Positions 10,722 to 26,000 of a stretch of 64,000 bases of DNA are shown here, one piece after another (position 1 is the first letter of the stretch; each line of letters starts with the position of its first letter). Origin of the DNA: Styela clava (lineage: Eukaryota > Chordata > Ascidiacea > Stolidobranchia > Styelidae); contig NC_135262.1 of the NCBI RefSeq assembly GCF_964204865.1, positions 17,971,650 to 18,035,649 of the forward strand, in the 5' to 3' direction. Made by a program: the position numbers and the translations under genes. The notes below the pieces were generated by a model. It was not told the origin of the DNA, did no database searches, and saw only the letters and a list, made by a program, of their open reading frames with translations.

Positions 10722-13700
10722 GATATGAAAGGACACTTGAGATGTTATAGCAAGTGGTAAATGTATGCACGAATTAAAGAACGTGCTGTTTTTGTGTAAA
10801 AGCCTAACGCCTGCATGACGAAGATCAGATATGTTGTCACGTGATACATAATTTACCACAGAAAATACTTTCAACTTTGTTACAGTGTTTTAACCGGACG
10901 TGGGCCGAGAAGCGGGCACCGTAGGTGTGGCAACATTCGGCAGATTTTCTCTGTAGGTCATATACTAATTTTTAGAATTGAAACTATTCTATCTGATATC
11001 AGAGGGAGGGGAATTTTCGTGGATGCCGCGTAAATCTTATAACCTGTTGGGATTGCTGGCAAAGAAAAATCAGGTAAAATAGTATCACACCAGACATCAA
11101 ACTCTCGAAAAAAACGAAGCAAAGCCAAAAGACGACATAGAATGGAAGAATTATTATATGACACTAGAAACTTTTAAAATTATTTTCCCCAATTATTGAA
11201 GATAAATTTCTGCAAAATAACTTGAATAAATGAAATAATCTTGTTCAGACTACAACACACTGTTGTTAAACTTTAAACTATCACCTGCAAAGAATTTTCT
11301 GCCACGACAATGAACTTTGTAAAACTTGCTCGGAAAACCAAACTGTCAAACATTTTATAAATAATATATATATTGTTCCTTTCACGACGTCCCAAGATCT
11401 TTTTTAGTTAACCATTGAAAAGAACTGAATATTTCCACCGTAAACATTATCAATATGCTAACATATATACTAGAATTATATCTTTCGTCATAGAATATGC
11501 CTTCTCAACAAAACGAGGCATTTGAACATCCAATGAGAATTATTTTAGTCCTGGTGCACAAAACTACGCCAGGTATAAGCACAATTGAATAGACTCTCAT
11601 CGTTCATAATAATGTGGAATGAATAAAAATTTGGAATACCGCTATCAATACAAGGCACTAAGCTATTACTGGGATTCCGTGTTTGCTTGGTATCACTCTC
11701 TTGAAAAATTTACCAATTCGTACTGCCCAGCCGCTCAAGTTGCAACTTCTACCATGTGTTGTGACATGTGGCTGATACAATAATTGAAGATAGCAACAAA
11801 GCAAAGAGAGTGCATGCCACTCCTTATATGGACAAGGTGGTTTGTAGTATCGGCTGTTCTAGAAAACTGGAATTCGAAATAAGCCCGGATCAAAGTTGTA
11901 CACATCTGCTTGTAGAAAATTAATACTTCTCACTACATATATGTATAAGTTATATATATATATTTATTTTATTATTTATTAAAATTTATTAGCAAGACAG
12001 ATGAATTGAACCGAATTCGACAAAACGAAATTTTGGAAAGAAAACCTTTGGTGCGGATATGTTACCCACAAATAGCAGTTTCGAATAGCAATGCGACCGT
12101 TTCGAAGATTACTGAAAGAAAACCAGAATTATATTAATGCACTGATAAATTCAATAGCCAGCAATGCACATAGCTTTATTTGCATCATTCATATAAGATG
12201 TCTAATAAGACACTTTTGAAGTCGATATTTGCTTTCAATTCCCCTTCAAACATTTTGGACGGTTTGGAGCAATATATTTTTAACCAGGACGTTGGAGTCG
12301 AAGATCGGCATTTTTGTTATTACTGAAGTCGGAGTCAAAATTTTGAATTCGTCGAAGTCGCAATTTCATATGATGGCGAATGGTAATAATTGAAGTCAAA
12401 AACATTTAATTGATTATTTTCTACATATAGTCGAAGAATGCTTGCTTATGCTAATGTTTTGGTAATCATTGTTCAGTTTTCTTTCAGTTTAGAGCCGAAG
12501 TCGAAAATTGCCCCAACCTGGGAGTCGGCAGTCGGAGTTTTTGTTTTGTTTTCAAATTATATTTCAAAATATGCGTCAACACCATTTGCATGAGTTAGGA
12601 AAATCAAAGGGGGTTTTCATTTTTGATGCCATTTTAAATGATGCAATTAAGTTAATTGAGTTGCGTCAACATTTCGAAATTACTCAAACTAAAGTAATGC
12701 AAATATGCAATGACTCCGTTACTCGTTGCAACCGCGTCTATCATTCAATGTTTGCCATCTACTTGAGCGAGTGACCCTGTTAGTCAATGATTATTGTAGT
12801 AGTTTTATTTTTCGTTGACGGGACTTGATTGTGCTTTTACTTCGAATTCAAGAAGAGATCAAATTCGAGAATAATTGGGAAGATAAAATTCAAAAAAGTA
12901 GGTAATGCTTTTTTTTCAATTTGCCAAACCGAAAATGGGCCTGTAATAAGTGTTTTCAGTGGTTTATATCATTATAACCTGGTTAGCTAATTCGGGCTGG
13001 TGAAATTATCAATAAAAAACGTTTGTGAATTACCTGCTTGCGTACGTTGACTTGTGAGTGAGGCGAATTTTTGAATTAGGACGATGAGATATGGAAAAAG
13101 TGTTGGGTGTAAGTTCCTCGACCGAGGGTCACAGATCATACGACCCTAGAGTCCAGTGAATCACTGAGTTAAGTCACTGGCGGTTAGTTGATGAAGCGTA
13201 CGAGTCATTCTATATATTTATTTGGGGCTAAACTAGATCAAGCGGACCCCAGCACGACCTAGTCCTCTCCACTAACACAAAAGATAGTTATTAGGTTCAC
13301 ACCTACTATGCCGGAGCAGGATTCTCTTACTGTTAGATCTCCTACCTCGCCTCGAAGCCAGCAATACTACACGCGCTAACGTTAGTTTGGGAAATATGTG
13401 TCATGAACTATACACATATAAGAGACGAATTTTTGAAGCTTTATTTGTTGGAATGATAATTTCGTCTGTAGCAATTGAAAAAAATCGGTCGTTACGAAAC
13501 AAGTAATGTATATATATTTCATTTTTTACTTAATAGTTTTATAATCATCCTTTTTTTTTGCATAATCAGGTTTATACAGGGTAATTGCTTTAAAGGATAT
13601 CAGTCATGTCATATTTTTGCTATATTACAAAGCAATAACTCTCGCCAGTGTACACTTTTTATTACATTTCGTTAACGATCTTAAAATTTATGAATCGAAT

Positions 13701-14638
13701 CGAATTTAGACTCGCCCGAATGAAACATTATATCATGTATGGCTTTGTGTAAAAAAGGTTAATATTTAAGGCTAAGGTTAATATTTACCTCCGGCAAACT
13801 ATTCGCAAGAACCAATGGTTGTTTAAACAAAGCGGTCTCTGCCTGAGATTAAAATTGCACAAACATTGCCTAATGATTACTACTTCCACCATACTTGTGT
13901 TTGCTTTCATTCACTCCACGGCAGCTGATTCAAACCCACACGCTCGAACATGAAAAGTTTAGTGGCGGGATATGCATTGAAACATTGGTATAATAATACA
14001 GAGTGTTCATAAATTTCCGTTACAATTCCCATTTTGCTATAAAGTCAGTTCCTAATATATATTAACTGAGTTTGTTTATTTTACTTCATTGAATACACAA
14101 GTATAAGACAACAAACTATATATGATATCGATAAATCCCCCTTTTGATTTAAAATTCAACGACTAAAAGCACGGGTATTGTAAACTTGCTGACAGCGTAA
14201 CCTATACAACTCAAGTTAATACATTTATTTTAGGAACAGTTCATAAAAATTATATTTATTCGGCCATGTTTCGAATAAACTTAGCCTGCGATACGCAGTC
14301 AAGCAGGGGATATAAATAGATATACAGTCATTACAATATAAATTAATTCGTCGAACTTTTCAAATCTAACCCCAAGTACTCATAACTGCATTGTCGATTT
14401 AAGTCTCGCCTACTTTATTTTTCTGCTAAAAGGATTGTATTTTCGAAGCTTAATCTGATCTCTGATTTTTTTTTATTGATCAATAAAAATACTGTTCGTT
14501 GGCATATAATATTTTATCCTTTTTTTCATTAGTATCGTCATCGACAAGAAGAATGGCATCGATACATCTCTAGTATAAACTCAATGCATTACATAAAACA
14601 TCCCCCAAATACTTTTCATCCTTTCATTTTATTTGTAG
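10722..14638. other. Intergenic, no gene recognised
   Basis: No exon I can support. It holds an AT microsatellite near 11938-11985, a stretch around 12280-12530 with repeated GTCGGAGT/GAAGTCG words, and a less AT-rich block at about 13100-13400 that may be an old repeat. The last bases (14621-14638) form a good pyrimidine tract and AG acceptor directly before the ATG of the GTPase gene, so an untranslated upstream exon may lie somewhere here. Confidence 0.4.
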
Positions 14639-17052
14639 ATGGAAAAATTATCCAGCACTTTGATAACAAAGAAAAAGAATGATAAAATGCGAATAAACCA
14701 TGATGCTCTTCGTAATGTCTTGATAAGACCTGAGATCGGTGATCGCCCTGTGGCAATAATATCAGTAGCTGGGCGAATGAGAACTGGCAAATCATTTTTG
14801 CTGAATTTTATTATAAGATATCTTCGTGCTGAAGGGGTGAGTTCTTCTTTTGATGATTGGGAAGGAGATGATTGTACGTGCCATCGACTCTAGTCTCTCT
14901 CATATCCGACGTCTTCACTGTTGTTTTATTTTGCTTCTAGTGGAATGATTCCAGTTGGATAGGCAGTGATGATACAACTAATTGTGGCTTTGTCTGGAAA
15001 CAAGGTAAAGATCAAATGACAATCGGAATTGAAATATGGAACGAGGTATTCTATGTCCCCCAGCCTAATGGCGGACAAGAGGTGAGACTATGTTTCAAAA
15101 ATATGGGTTTTTAGCCATACCCAATTATAGAAGCATTTCAGGTTACAACCTAGACTTACAAAGGTCGTGTCCCACGCTCTCCCCTCTTTTAGCCCATTTA
15201 TCCGACTAATTAGATAAGGTTAGATATATATGTATGTAGTCCTTGTTGATTATTATCAGTATAGATGGCAGTTTAAATTGGTTTTAAAAAAAATTTATCA
15301 TCATAGCCTACGATATATAGTGTCGATAGTTTTGAAAACTCTGCTCAAATATCTCCTTATCTTTTGAGTGGGTACGTTTGAACTTTCGCAAAAATTGAGC
15401 AGGAATTTGTGTGATGTTCGAAATCAAGAAATACCCGAGTGTTCTTCTTTGATCTGAACAACGTAAGGTATAATTCGGACTGTATCAAAGCTGACATCTG
15501 ATTGATCATTGTCGATCAAACCAGCTGCAAAAAATTGTAATAAACGCGTGAAAAGATAACATTTTTTGGGTCAAATTAGGTATTTCTATACAAAAACTAT
15601 GATTTATATTAAAATCCATGTTTAAATTTTCAGCTGGCTGTTCTTCTTATGGACACTCAAGGACTCTTCGATCAATCAACGCCAGAAGATGTGAATATTT
15701 CGCTTCTCACGCTGAGCACACTAATTAGCTCTGTTCAAATTTATAATGGCTCAAGTAATCTGGACACTCGGAATATGGCATATTTGAAGGTACTGTACAA
15801 CAGATTTGTAATTTCTCTGGGCTTCAACGCTTTTTTCTCAGGACGTCTTACGCGACCCAATTATTAATATTAAATGCATGTATTATATATATGGCCTATA
15901 TATATTTATATATAAATATATATATATAGAGAGAGAGAGGGAGATTCAAATTTATTTCTGCCTTTTCTAATTTTAGATCTCGTAATTTCTTCCCCAGCTA
16001 GTGGTTACGTACAATCCGTAATGTGCCAATAAATAATTTTAATACTTTCATGTTCTTAAACAACTTTAGTAAAACTACACCGAAAGCAAAGTGATACTTC
16101 TGCATTTCCTCCCCTAAATCACCAAAAATCTTCCTCGATTAGGAAACTCTTGATTATATGCTTTTTCACGCAAGACATAATTGAGATAGGCTACCTTTTT
16201 GTCGATTAGAAAATCGTCCGCTATTTTGTTCGAAAACTTTAATAAATAAGAGTTGATGGACAAGTTTTAAAATTTGTTTCATATTTTTCAAGTAAGATTA
16301 TTATCCGAGTTAAATGTTGCTACTATAATGTTTATTAAAATTCAATGTATATAATTTCAGACTTGCGTCGATTTTGCTTTGGCGACAGCACAAGTAAATG
16401 AACCGTTTTTCAAGGTATGTTATTTGTTCACACGTCGCTTTATACGCCCTTCTGTCCAAACACGGATCTTTACAATCAGTTACTGCTTTACAAGCAATAT
16501 TGGAAGACTTATTCCGGCTTTCCACGCCGCCAAGTCAGGTATTTGTCATATTCCCATGCATTCTTGCTATCAGCCGACCCATGTCAAAAAAGCCAATCTA
16601 AAGTTGAGGAACAAAAATCCGTTCCGCGGAAATTCAGTACGAATCATCTCATTTTTGTTCGTTTATGCCTAGTTTCATGCGTCTTCTGAGTCTCTGCAAT
16701 TCTTTTGCATGATTTCGATTTGAAGTGTTCGAACAGCAATAAGGTGGGGTTTGCAGAGAGCTAAGCGCCATTGGCAGTTAAATATATATTTGTGGCTATC
16801 TCTTTTTTAGCTCCAGACAATAAACTTTTTGGTTCGAGACGCCGAAGAGGAAAGTGGGGTCGAAGAAAGCTTTGGTTACGAATCTGGAGGTAAATATTTA
16901 CGAAGCATTCTCGAGTCCCAAGAAGGCGGCAAAGATAATATCAGAGTAAGAAAAGGATTGAAAAGAAGTTTCAGCAAAGTAGATTGCTTTCTTCTTCCCC
17001 ATCCCGGACTGAAGGCCAAAAAAAACGGTTTCAAAGGGAAGAATGAAGGTGT
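14639..17052 (+). CDS. GTPase G-domain exons 1-5
   Basis: Exons 14639-14836, 14941-15081, 15634-15789, 16361-16414 and 16811-about 17052, all with GT-AG ends and, up to the fifth, phase 0 joins. Residues 45-52 GRMRTGKS are the P-loop, including the arginine that atlastin uses to stabilise the transition state. Residues 92-97 MTIGIE carry the switch I Thr (93). DTQG at 120-123 is the switch II motif. LVRD (Arg192-Asp193) is the guanine-specificity motif of this family. FLLPHPGLK follows, as in atlastins. The fifth exon can end at 17048, 17050 or 17052; only 17052 keeps frame with an acceptor at 17697. Confidence 0.88.
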
Positions 17053-20000
17053 GTTAGCTAGTTGTAAAATAATATTGTGCGTTTGCTTCAATTACATGCG
17101 CCATCCTCTTTTAAATCCTAATTTTCTATAAGTGAACATGTGTTGACATCGGAAGTTGCACATCTTGATTTCAAACCCGATGCCCACCACCAATTTGGGT
17201 AATGCCTAACCGAAAAAATTTCCGATCCTTCCGTAAATAGATATCGCTATAAATCAGAGATCAGATTATCAGGATTCTTGCAAAAGGCCTTGTTAGCGGC
17301 AAAAAGCGAGAATAAGTGTTGTAGAAGTAATAAAATATTTTGTCTGAAGTTGTGCCACTTGCACTATACAAAAATTTTTATTTGTAAAATAGCACAAAGC
17401 CGAACCAACAATTTGGTATTACTCTAAATCTGACGTAAGACGCTTGCTTAAGACCATTTGCCAAGGATTTAGTACTACCTGATCCAAAACATACCATTAG
17501 AAACAATTTTGCCCACAAACACTACGCTCCAACCTAGCATGATGGATTTCGCTCAGTAATGCTACCGCTTAAAATATTCAAAACGAACAAAGGCACTAGT
17601 CTTCTAGACGATTTTTTTAGTTTCAAACGTCTCGAAGCGATTTACCCAGTTGAAGCGATTTTTCCCATCCGCTCTACAACAACGATAATTTTTCAGAATG
17701 ATCAAATTTTCAATAAATAGTCCAATAAAAGAGTTAGTGGGTCATATTGACATGATTTACTACTCGATTAATAAAGAATTTGTTTATTTTTTAGAACTCG
17801 AAGAAGATTTCAAAACATATGTGAAAGTGTTCGTTGAAGGAGTTGCAAGTCCACAATGTCTGCATCCTAAAATTTCCAAGTCGAGAAACAATATGACAGC
17901 ACGCGAAATATGTAACATGATGGCTGCTTGCGATAAACTATTCGCACAGGGAATGTATAAGGCAGAAAATTTAGTAGAGGTAAAAAGTTTGGCGCATTTG
18001 TATGCTTTCAGGTATGTATTTTCAGGTTCGAGTTTGAACTTTGATTCCGGGTTCGAATTCTGCATCGTGTGTTCGGTTTAGAAGTTGTTATTCTGGTTTG
18101 AATCCACCTCGTAATTTACGGCCTTGTATTTTGGAATTCATATTTCACGTTCGAGTTCGTACTTGAGGTTCGATTTCAGAATCGTTTTTCCCGATCAGTA
18201 TATTCGGTTTCGGTTCGGAATCGTATTTTGTGTTCGATTTTGGATTCGTAATTTTGCTTTGGAGCTCTTATTTCTGGGTTCGTGTTCTGAATCTTTTTTC
18301 ACATTCTAGTTCGTATTTTTACGTCCGTGTTCGTATTTTGGGGTTCGAGTTTGGGATCGTATTTCACGTTCGAGTTTTATCTTTGGATTTGGATTCGGAA
18401 TCGTGTTTGTTTATTTTATTTAATACCCGTTCAAGCGGTGATTCTGTGATTTGAGTTTTAGCGCGTGCTCGTATTTTCGAGTTCGAAGTTCAGTCCAAAT
18501 TCACGCCTGAACAATAAAATTAGGCTAATTCAATATAGTGAGAAAGTGTTTGCCGAATTCTAACATAATATAAAAAGTAATATTTATCTAATTGCCAAGT
18601 TTATTCTATTCTTGCAGGCCAACATTCGTGTTCATTTTTCCACGGAATGCGAAGAAGCCTTTCTGCAATACAGGAGGGCCATGGAGGTATTAATTAACTG
18701 ACTTGTTTAGTTTTAGAGCATGAAGTACTGTGATGTTGACCCGATAGTGTGGTCTCAATAAATATATATATATTTTAACATGCACAGATACGTTGTGTGT
18801 ACATACTATTTTCGCGGAGCACGAATTCACGTTACTGAATCAGCATAAGATGATTCTCAGAACAAAACACTAAAGCAGTATAAAAACGGGGCCCGTTGAG
18901 TTAAACAATAGTAGTTCGGTAGTAGTTACGCAATTAATGTGATTAAAAGACGTTTTATGCCATAGAAACACGAACGCCATCAACAAGAAAAACAATTTAG
19001 CAATACGATCTAAGACCAAATAATAACCATTTGAAGATGATTCTCTGATACCTAACTTGGCAGGTGACGAACTATAACTTCTACCCCACCACAGCATATA
19101 TAATTTTAACCTTCACTGTTGAGTGTTTAATTTTACAGCAATCTGTCGATATTTCTAAATATGTCGAAGAAAGCAAGATTATTGAGCAGCACGAAGTGGC
19201 AAAGAGCATAGCGATGCAGAGATACAAACAAACGCAAAATATGGGGGATGGAAGATTGCGGCTAGATTATAAAGCATATCTTGAATCAAAGTGTGAGACA
19301 CACCTTGAAGAGTTAAAAATCAAAAACAGAATCAATAAGGTAGGCCTATATCCATGATTTTAGTTGTGGGAAAATAATGGGTCGAGTTCGGGACAACAGG
19401 CTCTTTATAATACTTTTTAATTCTACCTAAAATAACGCGACTTTATTTATAGCAGTTGGGTCGGAGGAAATATTTATATAATAGACTCGGGCTCCCGTCT
19501 ACAGCTTCCCATTTACGAGAATTCCAAAATTTGACTCCACAATACGGCTCCGGGGAATTTAAGAATTTTACCTCTGACTCTACAGTCGAAACGTGGCAAA
19601 CAAATTAAGTTCCGATCTCCTGCCATCATTTTTGTAGGTCATTTTGTATATAAGATGCATCTATTCCGTGTGATGCATCTATTCCGTGTGGTTCCTATTT
19701 TTGTCGCAGCCCTTGGTCTATTATACTGAACAATAAAAATAGCCATAACTCTATAACTGAATACCGTTGTATTTTGTCCATAGTCCATAGTTTCTCATTT
19801 CGATGCTAAAAAGCGTCAAATTTTGATCCCACTCCACCCTCCAACATCGACTCCAGGGCCTTGATTGTCATTGTAAAAGCAAGATTTGGATTTCAATAAT
19901 GTCTTCGTCCACCCTACTTTTGTGTTGAATGTCAAATGTTGGAAGTGTGATTAAAATTAACAAACAACAACATTACTTCGAAACTTCATTTATTGAAATT

Positions 20001-23000
20001 GCATTTTTTATAGGAAAAGTGGGAATTGAAAGTTGATCGAAATACAGAAGAAGCAATACGGCAATTTGAGTTTGCAATGAATGAGGTTCGTATATTGTTG
20101 GCCATACAAATGGAATTTACTTGTCGCAAACTTGTTTTAAAGTTGCGTTCTATAACAGCAAATGAAAATAACAAGAATATTCAGATTGCTTTTTACATAT
20201 AAGTATATTCACACTTTTCCATAATGTTTAATATTATTATTATCTATGTACATCACTGTTTGTGATGCAAGAATGATTCAGAGTCGACTCTTGCAGTCGC
20301 TCAATTCTACAGCTCGAAATAACTTATTACCATGGGAATGCATTGGTTCGACTGTACCATCCCTCGACTTGACTTGTTATTTGACGTGTGAATTGACTTG
20401 CGTCTTCAGGCTCATTTTCTCGAAATGTCAAAAAAGTTTTGTTCTGAGTGCCAGAATATTTCACGATTGTTCATTAGAGTGTGTTGAATGCAATTTTGCA
20501 TGAATATTTTCGAACATGAAAGGCCTGTGAGGAATGATAATGATTTCCTAAATCTAATTACAAACTAAGATATATCTTGAAATTTGACAATATTATTTTT
20601 TCGACTAACCTGGGATCCACATTTTAATATTGGTACTTTCTAATTGGATTTAAGCGCCAGATAATTTGCCCCCCTTATTTATAAGTTTTTAAATCCTTCT
20701 AAATATCCAAATCAAATGAGTCTATTCAATCTAGAGTCCGACTCGGGCTAATTCCCATGCCTCCACTGGTCTCCTGCTGGGATTTGAAAGTTCCACCTAG
20801 ACGTCATTATAGTTACCAGTTGACATGAAAATAAACCGAATCTCGACTCTATTTGAATAAAATGGTAAAAAAGGGAATCCCCCGAGATTTTGTTACAAAT
20901 TTTGTTGAAAACCAAGAATATCGATTGAATGAAGGCAAAGTATGAATCCCTGGTCGTATAGGTCTTGTATGTAAACCTCAGATCTTTTAATATAACTTTT
21001 ATATTTTAGTTCACAAGTAGCGGTGTTTTTGAGACAAAGCGTGTGATCAATTGTCATAGAGAGCAAATCGAAAAAATACGCAAAAAACGTGTCTACAAAA
21101 TTAACGAAGAAAAACTGAAAGTTGAGGCAGATAAACGTCTGGACCAGATAATAGCCATCAATAAAGAGAATAAGGAAATAGAAGAACGCAACAAGAGGGC
21201 GAGTTTTTTAATATTCCACGTAGTTATTTGGAACCTTAAAGAAGATGAGTATTTTAGAGTCAATATACGCTTATGTACTGATTTGTCCAACATTTACATA
21301 TTACCATGGTGACCCGTTAAATCTCTGCAAAAATCGCCCACACAGTTTTGCTAAGAACGAGAATTTTAGTTGTTAATGGGATTCAGAGGTTCTTGAAATG
21401 GCACGATAATCCGATAGGATCATTAACGTATTATGCATATACTGCCAAAAATATGCATATACCGCCAACCAAATAGATATAAACTACCAAGACATATGCA
21501 TACATAGCCAACTCAATATACAAACACAGCCATTAAGGTGATGTAAAAATACTGCCAGATCCTTTCGTAGGAATACAATTTATGTATACGGTTGCATCTA
21601 CGATATGCACATTACGCGTCTTCATATAATTAGCGCATCAAAAAGCGTAAAAGTGATCGATAAGGTATTAGCATACAAGGGTAAGGCTTTGCTTGCATGT
21701 TGATTGCGCACAAAAAGATATAAAACTATGTTCGTTGTACATGATAACTATACAATAGGTACCAATCTATAATAGCATAATAGCCCACAACAGCTGGTTG
21801 AACACACACAAGAAATGTGGTGGCTGAAAATCTCTCTTCAGTGAACTATTCATGAATTACTGGCAATAAACTAACCACAAAATAAGCAAATTAAAGCTTG
21901 GTGGATAATACAAAACATAAAACTGCCGGTTCGCGTAGTTCTTGATAAATATATATCCAATAAGCGCCAATTCCATGATGTTATAATAACCCACAACAAC
22001 TGATGAAAATTTGGATGCTGGATGAAAATCTTTTTTCAGAGAAATATTCTTTGGCTATTGACAAAGAACTGTAAAAAATAATCGAATCAACGCTTTGTGG
22101 AAAATATAAAACCTAAAACTGCCTGTGCGCGTAGTTCTTGATAAATATCTATTAGACGCCAATCTATGATTTCATAATACCCCTCAACAGCTGATCGTAG
22201 ATAACATGGGAAATATGCTGGCTGGATATCTCTCTTCAGTACCATTACGTTGGTAGGATGGGTTCCAACACAGCCTGGGACATTTTATTAAATTCAACGA
22301 AACATGCCGTTAAAAACTAGCAAGGAGTCAGTATCACCAGGTTTGTCCATGAGACATATTTTTCTGTCCCATCCCATGGAAATTCATGGCTGTCTCATCA
22401 CATGAAGGTTTCCCTGACCTTCGAACCCCGAAAAATCCTCTACTTCACCATTTCAAAATGTTAGGTGCTTTTGTTAAGTGGTTTCGCGAGTTGGCGCCTC
22501 AAAACTGATTTATGTTTTTCATACTATTATTCTGATTAAAGACATTCAGCAACCTGTCATTTAAAAGTATTGATGGGAAAGTTCATCCTAGTTTATTGCA
22601 TCTATTTTAAGACTACTAATGTTTGATTAATCTATCCAATTATTATTAAAGAGTCCAGCTACACACCAACTCAAATGTATACCAACGTTTTGTCCGACCA
22701 AAGTCAGACTTCCTCTGACAAGCAGTTGACAACAATGGCAAGAAATGAACAGTATTGGATTGGATTGTTCATTTCTTGCCATTGTTGTAAACTGCTTGTC
22801 TGAGAAAGTCCGACTTTAAACGGACGAAACGTTACAGAAATACCTTTGTGTTAGTGTGCAAATGGAATCTTTAATTAGATAGAATAGTCATTTTATTCCA
22901 GCTACAGAGTCTATGCAGTAAACGCATACGAATCTACTAGTATAAAGACATAGAGGAAAGTTAGGGAGGCAGTCTCGCAACCCAATTCAAAGTTAATTTT

Positions 23001-26000
23001 TGATATCTGCAATTAAACTAAATCTTCTAAGAGACAAGGTTATTATAGAGTTCTATAATTTATACTTAAATTTTCGAAACACATTTAAAAACTAGCAAAT
23101 AACATGCAAAACGCGAAAATGAGGTTATGTTCACAACCATGCCTGAAAATCTGTGTCTGAGCAGCTGCTAAAACGTCTATTTTCAATTCACTTTTTGCAT
23201 CTTGCTGAATAGTCACGGTTGCGGAAGTAAACAAAAACGTCGATTTTAGGGGAAACAGCAATCGGAAATAATTCAATAAAAAATGATTAAATCTATGAAT
23301 ATTTAGGTCTAGTGTCTACCAATAGGACTATAGGCACAAAGAGACATGAAAAACGACAAAAATTTTGCCTAACTATACCAATTCAGTATGATTCTGACAC
23401 TTGGTAATTCGTGAACCTTTTCCTGTTACATACAAATCTGATGTAAACATAGTTATAACAAGAGCAGATATGCCCCCTTCTCAGGCCCGATCGCAATGGA
23501 AAAATTCACTGGGTCATGTGGATAAGATCTATGACTAGATTCGTCCGACTCGTCCCATCAGTTTCCCGAAAAAGCCAGAATTCTGATCGCGCTCTAGAAT
23601 GTAATTTTTTAATAACAGACAAGTGTTCCCAACTCAGACGATCGTGATGTCTGATAATACAAACGGTTGGGAACCACTGGTCTAAGAGGTCTGACAATGC
23701 TTGCTCGCGAGACTCAAGGTTAGGACAAGATTGGAAACAATTACAGTTAAAACAGCTAGAAATGAGAAAAGAAAATTTCACGGAGAAGGACAGAATATAC
23801 AGTTGTGACTTTCTGTTGTTATAATAAAATATTTTTATTTTGACAGGATGAAGAATCAACAAAAAAGTACAATCTGGCGCTGCGTCTCTCTCATCAGTGC
23901 GCAAGAGAATGGAGCAAGGTATATCATGCAATGTTGTCGAGCTAGAGTTTGACTTTGTGGTTGAGTTGGAATTGCAGCTGGAGACTAATTTTAGAGCTAT
24001 ACATTAAAGTCGGATTGAAATGTTGAATGCTTGAGTTTAGATGTTTCAAAGTTGCCTTGTCGCAAGTCAAATTGAAACAGAAGATTTAATTTATTGTACC
24101 ATAGTGTATATTTCAAATCTGAAGGTGGATGCCAAAAGCCAGATTTCTGACAATTCAAAATTTGGAGTCAGTATTTTGTAAGGGCGAAAGTTTTTTGAAA
24201 AGGCTTTATATTAAGCAGCAACTTTATTTTGGGAGGACCGGAACCTTTCAAGTTCGGCGTTGCCTATTTTAACATATAAACATATAAAGCCAACATAGTT
24301 AAATCTGACGCTTCAAGAAGAAAGCTTTCGCCCAAAATTTTTGGTACTCCCGTGTTATGTGTACCAGATTAGGGTTAGGTCATAATTTTATTCTGATTTT
24401 CTTTGTTACTTATCGATCTCGATCGGTAATTTTATATACTATTGTTTTCCGTATCTTTTGAGGCTACTAGCCATTCAATTATTCCAAACGATAGGTTCTG
24501 TCAGAGTGCCAAACGGAACAAGAAATGGAAGACCATGCAGCACGGATAGAAAATTTACTTTGGAAAAAATATTGGAAACAATTTCTGACAAATACTGAAC
24601 GCAAGTATATCGACATGCTTAGGACCAAAGTCGAGGAGGAATTTAAGAAAGCACTAGACGCAAGGGGCAATCAATATGTATATGTATGAACTTTTTTATT
24701 TGACATTATTAGTTTATATAACTACATATTAAATTACGGACTCTCGAAAAATATTATTCGTAAATAAGCTAATCAATCATATTTTGTACGCTTTATTAAT
24801 AAAACTACTATGTCAAGGCTAAAAACTACTGTTACAATACATTCACAAATTGATTCATTTTGTTACAAAAACCAGAATTCGAAAGTAGTACTTGCACGCG
24901 GAAAACTGATTAGAAACTCATTAACGGTAACTATAGTGAAATTAAATCTGATGATGTGTTCTGATGAAATATTTCAAGCAAATAACTGACACTGGCTGGA
25001 ATTTGTCTCGAATTGATGATTCGCGCTAACGGTAACTTGCAAAATACAACATCTTCTTAAGTTTCATTGTCACTTGAATAGCAGATTTCTATCCCGTTAA
25101 ATAATTCCATATAAATTCAAGGAAACAGAAAATCCAATATGACGTTTTAATCATGTGGCAGTCCACGTTCTCTAATCCGATTCCAATCCAGATCGGGTAT
25201 GTGAATAGTTTACAAATAAATCGCTACATGTGAAACCAACCAGCAGTTGGTTGTATTGACGACGACGAGTCCAGCAATTTTTTCGCATGTAAATCAATTG
25301 TCGAGATTGGAACTTAGTCGCCACACTTCAGTGAGATGATAATCGTGTTCCACCCGTCAAAACTAAATCATTTGAACTGACACTATGGGCATTCTAATGT
25401 TAGATGAAACCGGTATCAAAACCCCGCCAATCACGCACGGATGAGCCTGAACCAACATTCGACAACGAAGTAGAAAGAATGCGTAAGAAGCAAGAACAAC
25501 GAGAGGTAAGTAAATTATTTAACCGAACAGCTATTGGCAAAAGAGTTTACAAGAAAAATTCAACAACTTCACAGCCTTCCACCATGTAATAAATGGGCAG
25601 TTTTATCCTCACAAGATTGTGTAAGCTTTAATCCTCGATAGTAACTCTATTATATGGTTCAAAACCCAAGATAGTCAAAATGTATGACAATTGCGATACC
25701 GCTCCGGGAAAATTTGGTAGTTTACACATTACAGTAGCCTATTCAAATACAGAATAATACTTTCTATTAAATTTTACAGTCAGAGTTGCCTAGGAGTGAA
25801 AGACCCTTCTACAGACTTGTAAATGAACTAATCGAAGGTTATGCTAAGAAGTTACAAAACAACTTGGTGAGAAATTCAAACTGTTTTCATATCGCATACC
25901 CCAGGTTTTGACACAACCGCTCAATGGTTTGTGCCAATGTTGCTGAGTGTCTACCATCTCAATTTGATAAAGAAGAGGATCTGAAATATTACACCATACA

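Noticed and set aside
12508..12774. 88-residue plus-strand frame in the intergenic region
   Set aside because: No recognisable domain, no splice context, and it begins in a repetitive stretch.
18124..18454. Phe/Ser/Arg-rich plus-strand frames
   Set aside because: By-products of the TTCG-rich tandem repeat in an intron.
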